Assembly (NCBI GenBank): GCA_965222745.1
Contig: CBDCUW010000005.1
Location: forward strand, 186,001 to 250,000
Source of the DNA: CBDCUW01 sp965222745
GTDB taxonomy: Bacteria > Planctomycetota > Planctomycetia > Pirellulales > Pirellulaceae
Reading direction: 5' to 3'
Length of the DNA: 64,000 nt
The translations under genes and the position numbers were made by a program. This document shows, piece by piece, positions 51,224 to 58,854 of the stretch; within the stretch, counting starts at the first letter, position 1; every line of letters starts with the position of its first letter. Under the pieces are notes generated by a model. That model did no database searches, was not told the DNA's origin, and saw only the letters and a list, made by a program, of their open reading frames with translations.

Positions 51224-52444
51224 ATGCTTCGCGACTACATCCAGCTGCCGTTGCCGGTCCGTATTCTGTGTCTTGGATCGTTGATCAACCGAGCTGGGTC
51301 GTTCGTGCTGGTTTTCTTGACCATCTACGCCAGTGAGCAAATGGGATTTGGCGTCACCTTTGCCACCGCCTGCATGGGTGTGCTGGGCCTGGGTTCGACG
51401 GTAGGCGCCATGTTGGGCGGGCACCTGGCTGACCAGATCGGGCGGCGGCGCGTGATGCTGACGGCACTGTTCGGAGGCGCGGGGTTGTTGGTGGTCATCG
51501 GCTCGCTTGACAACCGTTGGCTGTTCATGGTGACGGTCGGTCTGTTCGCGATGGTCAGTGACATGTATCGCCCCGCCGCATCCGCAATGATCGCCGACCT
51601 GGTGACGATCGATCGGCGGCCTCACGCATTCGCCCTGATGTACATCTCGATCAACCTTGGGTTCGCCGTCGCGCCACCGATCGGGGGACTGTTGGCCGAA
51701 CATTCGTTCAAGTGGCTTTTCTGGGGCGATGCGCTGACGATGTCGCTGTACGGGTTGATCATTTTGACGAAGATTCGCGAGACGTTGCCTGCGCCGGACG
51801 ATCAGAGTGAGGGCGAAGAATCCTCGCCCGCCACTGCCTCCCTTTCCGAAGCCAGCCGGCGCGTCGCGGGCGATGTTCCGTTCCTGCTGTTCTGCCTGTC
51901 CAGTTTGTTGATGGCGATCGTTTTCATGCAGGGCATGTCGACGCTGCCGATCTACATTCGCCAAAGCGGGTTCAGTAATTTCCAGTTTGGTTTGTTGATG
52001 TCGATCAATGGTGGGCTGATCTTTTTGCTGCAACTGCCGATGACTCACTGGCTAAGCCGATTCAATCCGATGGCGATCGTGCTGCTGGGAGGCATTCTGA
52101 TCTCGATCGGATTTGGTTTGAACGCATTCAGCAGCGGCTTGTTGTTTCTGGCGCTGACGATCTGCATCTGGACGCTCGGTGAAATCCTGCAGGCGCCGTT
52201 CAAACAAGCCATTGTCACCAACATGGCGCCGGCCGATTTGCGAGCCCGTTACTTGGGGTTGTTCAGCATGTGCTACGCGTCGGCACTGACGATCGGTGCG
52301 CCGATTGGCGGCGAGGTATTGAATCGATTTGGGGCTCGACCGCTCTGGATCTGCACCTTCGCGGTCGCCATGGTCGCAGTGATCGTGTACATCTCAATCT
52401 ATCGCTCCATCACCGACCGAAGCACTGTGGACGCAAGCATCTGA
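51224..52444 (+). CDS. Major facilitator superfamily transporter
   Basis: Polytopic protein of 406 residues from ATG 51224, fitting twelve membrane helices. The MFS motif A between helices 2 and 3 is GGHLADQIGRRRVMLTALFG. Helix-5 region SDMYRPAASAMIADLV resembles the drug-efflux (DHA1) group. A polar loop (RETLPAPDDQSEGEESSPATASLSEASRR) connects the halves. The start was chosen because the first helix begins soon after; a frame open to 51014 adds 70 residues overlapping the divergent gene. Substrate unknown. Confidence 0.88.
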   Translation: MLRDYIQLPLPVRILCLGSLINRAGSFVLVFLTIYASEQMGFGVTFATACMGVLGLGSTVGAMLGGHLADQIGRRRVMLTALFGGAGLLVVIGSLDNRWLFMVTVGLFAMVSDMYRPAASAMIADLVTIDRRPHAFALMYISINLGFAVAPPIGGLLAEHSFKWLFWGDALTMSLYGLIILTKIRETLPAPDDQSEGEESSPATASLSEASRRVAGDVPFLLFCLSSLLMAIVFMQGMSTLPIYIRQSGFSNFQFGLLMSINGGLIFLLQLPMTHWLSRFNPMAIVLLGGILISIGFGLNAFSSGLLFLALTICIWTLGEILQAPFKQAIVTNMAPADLRARYLGLFSMCYASALTIGAPIGGEVLNRFGARPLWICTFAVAMVAVIVYISIYRSITDRSTVDASI

Positions 52445-52481
52445 AAGGGTCGCATTCAGCCTTCTCCTTTTCTATCCGTTC

Positions 52482-52541
52482 TTCTTCTGCTTCTTCTTGG
52501 TGGCTTTGTGCCTTGGTGTGAGCTTCCTCGAGCGCACCGAC
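52482..52541. repeat. Dispersed repeat ending GAGCTTCCTCGAGCGCACCG
   Basis: Second copy of the element at 47207-47268, with the shared core CTTGGTG-n-C-TTTGTGCC-TTGGTG-n-GAGCTTC-n-TCGAGCGCACCGAC. It lies between the MFS transporter and the polytopic membrane protein. Confidence 0.65.
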
Positions 52542-52624
52542 CGCCGGTCGTTTGAACCGAATCGATGGCGAGGTCGTATCAACTCTCACACTGCCGTTGG
52601 ATGCTTCCGTTCAAGGAGACCATC

Positions 52625-54292
52625 ATGGGTGGTTTCTCGCAACTTCGTTCGCTGGGACGATTTCTCTACACTCAAAATCCGTTTTATCTGATCAGCTGTG
52701 GATTGATCATCTATGGCCTTCAGGTTGCAACGGCGGGCGGCGACCTGCACACACAATCGGCTGTGTTGGCGCTGTGCATGATCGGCTATTCGGCGCTGAT
52801 GTCGTTGACGGTCGTGGCCGTTGTGCGATGGGGAAAGGTCTGGGAGGACGCGCGATCGATCTTCCTGGTGGTGGTGATCAGCCATCTTGCTCTTTCCACC
52901 GGGTTGGATCTGCTGTGCCTTGACCACTGGCAGACCGCGGTGAGGTTGTTGTTGGGTGGATTTGCGTTTTCGATCGTTTCCACTGAATTCGTTCTTCGCA
53001 GTTGTCGGCTTCGGTTTCCGTTTTGGTATCGTGCGACTTACTATTCATTGCTACTGACGTTCTTCGCAACTCCGGTCGTCGGCGGACACGCGGTCGCCGA
53101 AAGCCAACTGGTGTTGGCAAGATGGTTGGGGCCGATTTTTTCAGCTTCCATCGCTTGCTGTCTGCTGTTGTTGATTCCCGCGATCCGAAAAGGTGCCGGC
53201 TATGTGCGGGCAAACGGCACACCGTGGAAATGGCCGTGGTACCCTCTCTGCGTGTTCGTCGTTGCGGTTGTCGGTGCCGGGATTCGAACCCACGCGATCT
53301 GGATGGCCTTCGGTTCGCTCAGTGGATGGGTGGTGTTTGAGCCGTTTTTGTTGTTGCCGATCGCGATGGCAATCTTGGTGTTGGTGATCGAGTTCGCTCG
53401 CGCGACCGGCCGCCAATCGTTGCTCTACACGTCATTGTGTGTGGCGCCAGCCATGTTGATGTTTGGACTGAGTCAAGGAGGGATGACAAATTTGGCGATC
53501 CAAACGGAACTGCGAGACTACTTTGGGTCGGCGGCCACTTTGGCAATGCTGGCGACGCTGGGGTTTTATCTTTATGCGTGGATGCTGCGAGTTCGCTGGT
53601 CCGATATCGCGGTGGTCGTTTCCTTGATTTGCATCAGTCTGTTTGGATCAATGCCCACGCTGATGGAACTGCTCGGATTGAGCCGTTGGACGATCACCTT
53701 GGTCGCCGCCGTTTTCTACTTTGGCATCTGCCTTCGCCATTCCGATTCAGACAAACATTGGCTGGCGTTTCCGGCGATCTTGTCGTTGGCAATTTTGCAG
53801 GCTGGAGTTACCTTTGAGCGCTACACTGTGGCGCTGCTGCTGGTCGGCGGCTTGAATTTGTTTTCGATGATGGCAATCGGGGCGATCTTTCCGACCAAAC
53901 TTGCCGCCTGCCTTCGTCAAGTCGCTGCGACCGCCATGCTGGTCGCTGGAATCTTGATGATCCTCTGGCATTTTTTCCAAGGGCCATTGGAGGGCGCGAT
54001 CATCGCCTTGGTGGCGATGACGGTCGCCACAGCCGCGTACACGATGATCGTGAAACGCTATGGATGGCTGTATCTTGCCGGTGTACAGATGCTTGGCCTG
54101 TTGACGTTGGCCGCCGACACCAGCGGTTGGGCAGCAGCTTCAGTCGAGCATTCGCATTGGCCCATTCAATCGGGATTGCTCTGTTTTGTGATCGGTCTGA
54201 CCATCACCTCGCTAAAAACCGGCGTCCACCGACGACTGGTCGATCAATTCCCGGCGGGCCAGACAATCACCAAATATCGTCACGGGTTCTGA
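52625..54292 (+). CDS. Polytopic membrane protein of unknown function
   Basis: Protein of 555 residues from ATG 52625 with about fourteen hydrophobic segments in succession, for example FYLISCGLIIYGLQVATAGG, LVVVISHLALSTGLDLLCL, YSLLLTFFATPVVGGHAV, LVAAVFYFGICLRHSDS and GLLCFVIGLTITSLKTGVH. Loops are short; the protein is almost entirely in the membrane. No transporter, polymerase or enzyme signature could be read. A start at 52565 would add 20 residues. It follows the MFS gene by 180 bases, separated by a dispersed repeat. Confidence 0.8.
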   Translation: MGGFSQLRSLGRFLYTQNPFYLISCGLIIYGLQVATAGGDLHTQSAVLALCMIGYSALMSLTVVAVVRWGKVWEDARSIFLVVVISHLALSTGLDLLCLDHWQTAVRLLLGGFAFSIVSTEFVLRSCRLRFPFWYRATYYSLLLTFFATPVVGGHAVAESQLVLARWLGPIFSASIACCLLLLIPAIRKGAGYVRANGTPWKWPWYPLCVFVVAVVGAGIRTHAIWMAFGSLSGWVVFEPFLLLPIAMAILVLVIEFARATGRQSLLYTSLCVAPAMLMFGLSQGGMTNLAIQTELRDYFGSAATLAMLATLGFYLYAWMLRVRWSDIAVVVSLICISLFGSMPTLMELLGLSRWTITLVAAVFYFGICLRHSDSDKHWLAFPAILSLAILQAGVTFERYTVALLLVGGLNLFSMMAIGAIFPTKLAACLRQVAATAMLVAGILMILWHFFQGPLEGAIIALVAMTVATAAYTMIVKRYGWLYLAGVQMLGLLTLAADTSGWAAASVEHSHWPIQSGLLCFVIGLTITSLKTGVHRRLVDQFPAGQTITKYRHGF

Positions 54293-54420
54293 CGACTTCG
54301 TGCGAGAAAAAAATGGCTGGCTCTGTTCTCTCCGCTCCCTCCTGTTAAAACATTCCACAAACCGCTCGCCTCGCAAAAGCTTCTTTTATAAGACGAAACG
54401 ACCCTAGCAGCAGGAGCGAT

Positions 54421-55458
54421 TTGTTGACGATTGCAGCATCGACCGAAGTCGGTTCACTTGGCGTCCCTCACCTGAAGCGGTTGTGGTCTGCCGCGATCGC
54501 CGCCAGAAGTGGTGAAGTCGTTGACCGGCAAGACGAAGTCGATTTGGACCGAACGGTGCTCAACGCGTTGGGGATCGGCTTGCACCAGACGGTGCAGTAC
54601 CTGTTCATGTCCGCTCCAACGTTCGCCGAGTTCGAGACTTGGATCGTCGCGACAGCGGGAAGCCCCGACCCGTTCCGCGTTAACCGACTTCACGCGGCGA
54701 TCATAGGACAGTCTCCGTCCGAAGAGGTCCGGCAATGGTTGCGAGACATCGAGGATCAACCGCCGGTACTTACCGAACAGGATCTCGCTTGCTGGGAACA
54801 AAACGGCTACGTCATCTTGAAACATGCCGTTTCCGAACAAGAGAGGCAAAGTGCGGAGAAAGCGATCTGGGAATATGTCGACGCAGACTCGGAAGTCACC
54901 GACTCGTGGTATCGAGGCGGCACCGACCACGGAATCATGGTCGAATTGATTCAGCACCCAGCCTTGGAAACCAATCGTCGCTGCCAGCGTATCCACAAAG
55001 CGTTTGCCCAGCTGTGGGGGACCGCGGATCTTTGGGTGACCGCCGACCGCTGCGGCTTTCATCCGCCGCAGCGCGACGACTATCCGTTTCCTGGCCCAGA
55101 CCTGCACTGGGACATGGGTTTCGAGATGCCCATCAAGTTTGGCACACAAGGGATTCTTTATCTTACTGACACACCGCCCGAACAGGGCGCGCTAACGGTT
55201 GTCCCTGGATTTCACAAACGATTGCCTGACTGGCTAACCACACTTGAGCCGGGCGCTGACCCACAGCAAGAGGACCTGCATGCGTTGGGCTCCAAGCCCA
55301 TCGGTGGGCATGCCGGCGACATGGTGATCTGGCATCACGCACTGCCACATGGGAGTCGCCCAAATCTCGGCAAACGCCCGCGCATCGTCCAATACATCAA
55401 CATGCTTCCATGTCCCACTGCAAAAGCCAGCGCAGGGAAAATGGCGAACGGTGATTGA
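54421..55458 (+). CDS. Phytanoyl-CoA dioxygenase (PhyH)-family protein
   Basis: Fe(II)/2-oxoglutarate-dependent oxygenase-like protein of 345 residues. A separate helical segment spans the first 115 residues. The PhyH core begins at about 120 (QDLACWEQNGYVILKHAVSEQE). The iron ligands would be His and Asp of DLHWDMGFEM and the distal His of WHHALPHGSRPN, with Arg of GSRPN or KRPRIVQYIN for 2-oxoglutarate. GALTVVPGFHKRLPDW is the usual PhyH loop. The start is TTG, supported by AGGAG six bases upstream. A TATAAG-like -10 lies at 54391. Substrate unknown. Confidence 0.85.
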   Translation: MLTIAASTEVGSLGVPHLKRLWSAAIAARSGEVVDRQDEVDLDRTVLNALGIGLHQTVQYLFMSAPTFAEFETWIVATAGSPDPFRVNRLHAAIIGQSPSEEVRQWLRDIEDQPPVLTEQDLACWEQNGYVILKHAVSEQERQSAEKAIWEYVDADSEVTDSWYRGGTDHGIMVELIQHPALETNRRCQRIHKAFAQLWGTADLWVTADRCGFHPPQRDDYPFPGPDLHWDMGFEMPIKFGTQGILYLTDTPPEQGALTVVPGFHKRLPDWLTTLEPGADPQQEDLHALGSKPIGGHAGDMVIWHHALPHGSRPNLGKRPRIVQYINMLPCPTAKASAGKMANGD

Positions 55459-55628
55459 CCCCGAAACGATTGCAGGACCATGAGCTTGGCCCGGTAAAAA
55501 TGTCCCTGAAGAGGCCAGGAAGATTATTTTCGCACTTGACGAACCCGGTCACTTGAGTGAACGTATGGGATGGAAATCCTTGGTCGGACCACCACATCAT
55601 TTTTCTCTACCTCCCGTGGAAGTCGTCA

Positions 55629-56066
55629 ATGACTTCATTCGTCCGGCCATTTCTCGCTAGTCTGTTGTGCGTCATGATCGCGATCGGTCATGCGCCTGCT
55701 TGGCTGCATGTCGCCGGCTGCGACCATGAAGCACACCTGATCCTTCCCCAATCTGGCGAGGCATCGGAGAATTCCGGGAAATGTGGCTGTCATCACCATC
55801 ACGATGAATCACCACCTTCCTCGGACCGAGCGAGCACGAAGTCCAAAGCCAACGAACACCGTTTGCCGCCAGAAGATGGGCATGACTCGGATACCTGCGT
55901 CATTTGTCAATCGCTTGTTGCTCCGACGGGCGTCCATTGGCAGCTAGAATCATTCGTATTTGGCGAGGTTTGCGTCCGCAATGATCGCGACGCCGACTGG
56001 GTTTTCATTGCACCAGCCCTTCTTTCCATTCCTCAGCCCCGAGGCCCGCCTGCGCCCAGCGCGTAG
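55629..56066 (+). CDS. His/Cys-rich DUF2946-like exported protein
   Basis: Protein of 145 residues from ATG 55629, with a signal-like start (SFVRPFLASLLCVMIAIGHAPAWLH). The mature part is rich in His and Cys: GKCGCHHHHDESPP, then HDSDTCVICQSLVAPTG, and ends SIPQPRGPPAPSA. The C-x-x-C near the second hydrophobic stretch and the Pro-Arg-Pro-Pro end fit the DUF2946 family, often found with copper or other metal genes. Metal binding is inferred from composition. A start at 55557 would add 24 residues. From 56067 to 56484 I see no gene; the stretch must contain the promoter and leader of the pilin. Confidence 0.62.
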   Translation: MTSFVRPFLASLLCVMIAIGHAPAWLHVAGCDHEAHLILPQSGEASENSGKCGCHHHHDESPPSSDRASTKSKANEHRLPPEDGHDSDTCVICQSLVAPTGVHWQLESFVFGEVCVRNDRDADWVFIAPALLSIPQPRGPPAPSA

Positions 56067-56484
56067 CCCCTCTTTGCCCTCGATGGTTTGACGCATCATT
56101 CGTTTGAATGTGCGCGCTCATTCCTGACCGGACTCCTGATCCAACACGTCCCGCCGCGTGCGGTCCAGTTGGTCATCGGTCCGACCAAACCCGATCGGCT
56201 GTGCCGGCGCGGTGGGGCTCCATTCGATATTGAATGCAGTGTTGTTGAGTTGGTGCATGTGAGTCGTCGCATTCACGTGCCAACTTTCGTTGCAGCACGT
56301 CCATCAAGAAACAACTCGAAAGCGAGACGCTGAGATGCGAAGGGCCGCGCTGCGGTCCAATTGCCTCCCAGGCGTTCCTGACGGCTTTCGACTTCGCAAG
56401 GTCTCGCATGCCGCTGCCGCGCGAAGAACTGGTCAGGCGGCTAAACCATTTTTTGAGTTCGTTTTTCAAGAGAGAGAAACAATC

Positions 56485-56832
56485 ATGCGTAAACTGTTTC
56501 GCAACAAAAAGGGTCAAGGTCTGGTCGAGTACGGCCTTATCATCGCAGGCGTGGCGCTCATCTGTGCCGCCGCCGTTTCGGTGTTTGGGCACAAGACCAG
56601 CGACCTGATCGCGGCGACGGCATCCATCCTGCCAGGTGCTCACGCTGACGACAACGGTCCGATCACCAGCGGCAAGCTGATCGAGACGACCGGCGCCGAT
56701 ACCGGCCAGATCGCCCTGGACGCCGCAACCATCGTTGCTGGCACCGACACCGGGCGTTTGGACAACAACGTCTTTGGCGCGGCGACGGCAGCCGGTGGAG
56801 ACGGATTTGGCGGGCTGGTTCTCGAACCCTAA
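56485..56832 (+). CDS. flp: Flp-type type IVb pilin
   Basis: Major pilin of a Tad pilus, 115 residues. The prepilin motif is exact: basic leader MRKLFRNKKG, then Q-G-L-V-E-Y, with Glu at +5 and Tyr at +6 after the cleaved Gly, followed by the hydrophobic helix GLIIAGVALICAAAVSVFG. The remaining 70 or so residues (DDNGPITSGKLIETTGADTG...GGDGFGGLVLEP) are longer than in most Flp pilins, which end near residue 60, and would form a surface-exposed tail. Followed by an intrinsic terminator. Confidence 0.9.
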   Translation: MRKLFRNKKGQGLVEYGLIIAGVALICAAAVSVFGHKTSDLIAATASILPGAHADDNGPITSGKLIETTGADTGQIALDAATIVAGTDTGRLDNNVFGAATAAGGDGFGGLVLEP

Positions 56833-56866
56833 GCTGAAATCGAAAGAATCCGATTTTTCGCGACCG

Positions 56867-56901
56867 CGCATGGCGAGCAAGCTCGCCATGCGTGGCTTTT
56901 T
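56867..56901 (+). terminator. Intrinsic terminator after the pilin gene
   Basis: CGCATGGCGAGC-AA-GCTCGCCATGCG (56867-56892) is a perfect 12-bp stem with a two-base loop, followed by TGGCTTTTTCG. A partial terminator here would let the pilin be made in excess of the downstream assembly genes. Confidence 0.82.
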
Positions 56902-56922
56902 CGTGTTGGAAGGCAGCGTGCC

Positions 56923-57345
56923 ATGTTCTACGCCATCGCTGCCGTCGTTGTCATCCTCCTAGTGATCGCCACTTCATGTGATCTTCGCACCCGCGAGATC
57001 CCCGATTGGATTTCGATCGCCATCGGTTTGGTAGCGGTGACGAGCTCGTTCGGTGGATGGCTGGGATTGCCAATGCACTGGGTAATTGCCGGTGGTGGCG
57101 CCGGATTGTTCATCGGCTATGCGTTGTTTCGATTTGCGCATCTCGGGGGCGGTGATGCCAAGTTGATTGCGGCGCTTGGCTTGTTGGTCGGGCCGGTTGG
57201 GTTATTGATTGTTCTGTTTGGCATGTCCGTCGCAGGTGGCGTGCTTTCGCTGATCGCGATGCTTCGCGGTCAACGAGACTATGCCTACGTTCCTGCCATC
57301 ACCGCAGGTTTCCTCGGATACGTCGGCTTGGTTTCACAGTTTTGA
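56923..57345 (+). CDS. cpaA: Prepilin peptidase, CpaA/TadV type
   Basis: A24-family aspartic membrane peptidase of 140 residues that cleaves Flp prepilins. The catalytic aspartates are Asp20 in SCDLRTREIPDW and Asp78 in HLGGGDAKLIAALG, both in their family motifs. Four to five helices are expected. The N-methylation domain of long PilD enzymes is absent, as normal for Tad peptidases. Located directly after flp. Confidence 0.92.
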   Translation: MFYAIAAVVVILLVIATSCDLRTREIPDWISIAIGLVAVTSSFGGWLGLPMHWVIAGGGAGLFIGYALFRFAHLGGGDAKLIAALGLLVGPVGLLIVLFGMSVAGGVLSLIAMLRGQRDYAYVPAITAGFLGYVGLVSQF

Positions 57346-57375
57346 ATTTAGATCAGTTTCCTCTCTACAAAACGG

Positions 57376-57843
57376 ATGGTTTCCATGTCTCGATTCCTGA
57401 TCGCATTTTTCACCTTTTGCTTGATGATTCCAGCAACGTTGCATGCCGATGACCACGCGGGAATGAAAAAGGACCACCAGGCCGCGCATCGCCAGCACGA
57501 CAAGTGGGCGGCAGAACACGCCAAATGGCGGGCCGAACACATGCGGGCACTCGCGGTGATCGCCAAGTTACAAGCTCGCATCTACGAACACGAAGCGGAG
57601 CTCATTGAGCATGACGAGGAGATTCGCGCTCATGAAGATCACGCGATGCACCACGCGGAAGAAATCGAGGCTCACGAGGAGGAGGGAGATTCCAAGGACC
57701 ACGAGAAACTCGAAAAAGAACATGCTGAATTCAAGGCGAAACACGCAGCGATGGCCAAGAAGCACGATGCCGTAAAAGACGATCACGAAGAGCTTCACGA
57801 GTTGCTTACTAAGTTGATGAATTTTTTGAAGGCGAAACAATGA
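57376..57843 (+). CDS. Secreted His/Glu-rich coiled-coil protein
   Basis: Protein of 155 residues with signal peptide (FLIAFFTFCLMIPATLHA). The mature chain is almost wholly helical and built of Glu, His, Lys and Ala, with repeated E-H pairs such as EHAKWRAEHMRAL, EIRAHEDHAMHHAEEIEAHEEE and HEELHELLTKLMNFL. It has no cysteine beyond the signal peptide. Metal binding or pH sensing are possible roles. It lies inside the Tad locus and its stop overlaps the TadE gene start (ATGA), so it is expressed with the pilus genes. An ATG at 57385 is also possible as start. No family recognised. Confidence 0.8.
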   Translation: MVSMSRFLIAFFTFCLMIPATLHADDHAGMKKDHQAAHRQHDKWAAEHAKWRAEHMRALAVIAKLQARIYEHEAELIEHDEEIRAHEDHAMHHAEEIEAHEEEGDSKDHEKLEKEHAEFKAKHAAMAKKHDAVKDDHEELHELLTKLMNFLKAKQ

Positions 57844-58763
57844 TCGCAGGCTTGGGTCGTGTCCGTCGCGGTCAATCGTTGGTTGAGTTCGCTGTCGTTG
57901 CATTGATTCTGTACATGCTGATGGCAGCGATCTTGACTTTTGGTCACGCGATCTACGTCGCTCAAGGACTGCAAACCGCGGCGGATTTAGGGGCCAGAGA
58001 GATCTCGCGAACACCGCTACCAGCGCTCATCGACGACAATGGCGAAACGCGCGCTTTCCATTTCGAGGACGCGCTGCAAGCCGAAGACGTTCGGGCTTCC
58101 ATCTACGACCCTCAGTTTCTGGTCTACGACTTGGAAGAGCTGGGCGCTCAAAACTTCTTTTTGGATGTCGTGCCGACCTGGCCAGTCCTGAATCAGCAGT
58201 TGGCAACCTTGATGATCGTTGACCGTCCTGATTTTGACGGCGACGGCCAAGCCGACGCAAATTTGATTCGATACCCAGGGGCGTTGCTCTCCGATCCAAG
58301 CACACCGACCGGGTACACGGTGGGAGTCCCTTTGATTGTCGATCGTGATGGAGATGGGGCGGAGACGGTTCGCTGGGTTGGGGTGGTCGAGGAGATCGAA
58401 AGCGAAGCGAATCCCGATCCGTTCAGCATTGATTCGACTGCTCGGGGCTTGGTTGCCTTACGGATCAACTACCCCTTTCAGTCGGCGTCGATGTCGAGTT
58501 TCCAATCAGACCCGGCCCTCCCGTTTGAATCCTCCGTTGGCACGCCCAACCTTGCCACGGGGGCCGTGACCGAAGTGAACCAATCGGAACGCCCCGGCGA
58601 TCTGATTGGCCAACCTCTGGACGGGGACGGAATGTATGCGGGTACCTACGGCGGGAGCTACGGACTGGGAGCGCAGGGCGCCCTCGGTCAAACCGTGCGC
58701 CCGTACCGACGCGTCATCTCCGCGCAAGCCATTTATCGTCGCGAGGTATTCGCCGCGAACTGA
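57840..58763 (+). CDS. TadE-like pseudopilin
   Basis: Minor pilin-like protein of 307 residues. The N-terminus carries RRG-QSLVEF followed by a hydrophobic helix (AVVALILYMLMAAILTFGHAIY), which matches the prepilin cleavage pattern with Glu at +5. The mature part is larger than usual for TadE, with repeated Asp/Gly-rich loops (DRPDFDGDGQADANL, DRDGDGAETVRW) resembling calcium-binding dockerin-like loops. Co-transcribed with the preceding gene. Confidence 0.84.
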   Translation: MIAGLGRVRRGQSLVEFAVVALILYMLMAAILTFGHAIYVAQGLQTAADLGAREISRTPLPALIDDNGETRAFHFEDALQAEDVRASIYDPQFLVYDLEELGAQNFFLDVVPTWPVLNQQLATLMIVDRPDFDGDGQADANLIRYPGALLSDPSTPTGYTVGVPLIVDRDGDGAETVRWVGVVEEIESEANPDPFSIDSTARGLVALRINYPFQSASMSSFQSDPALPFESSVGTPNLATGAVTEVNQSERPGDLIGQPLDGDGMYAGTYGGSYGLGAQGALGQTVRPYRRVISAQAIYRREVFAAN

Positions 58764-58854
58764 CCCTATCACACGACCCCTACCGATTTTCATGTCGCAT
58801 GGACGCGTTCGACAAAACGCACGGAGGATTGAAGAACGCAGGTAACGAGAAACC

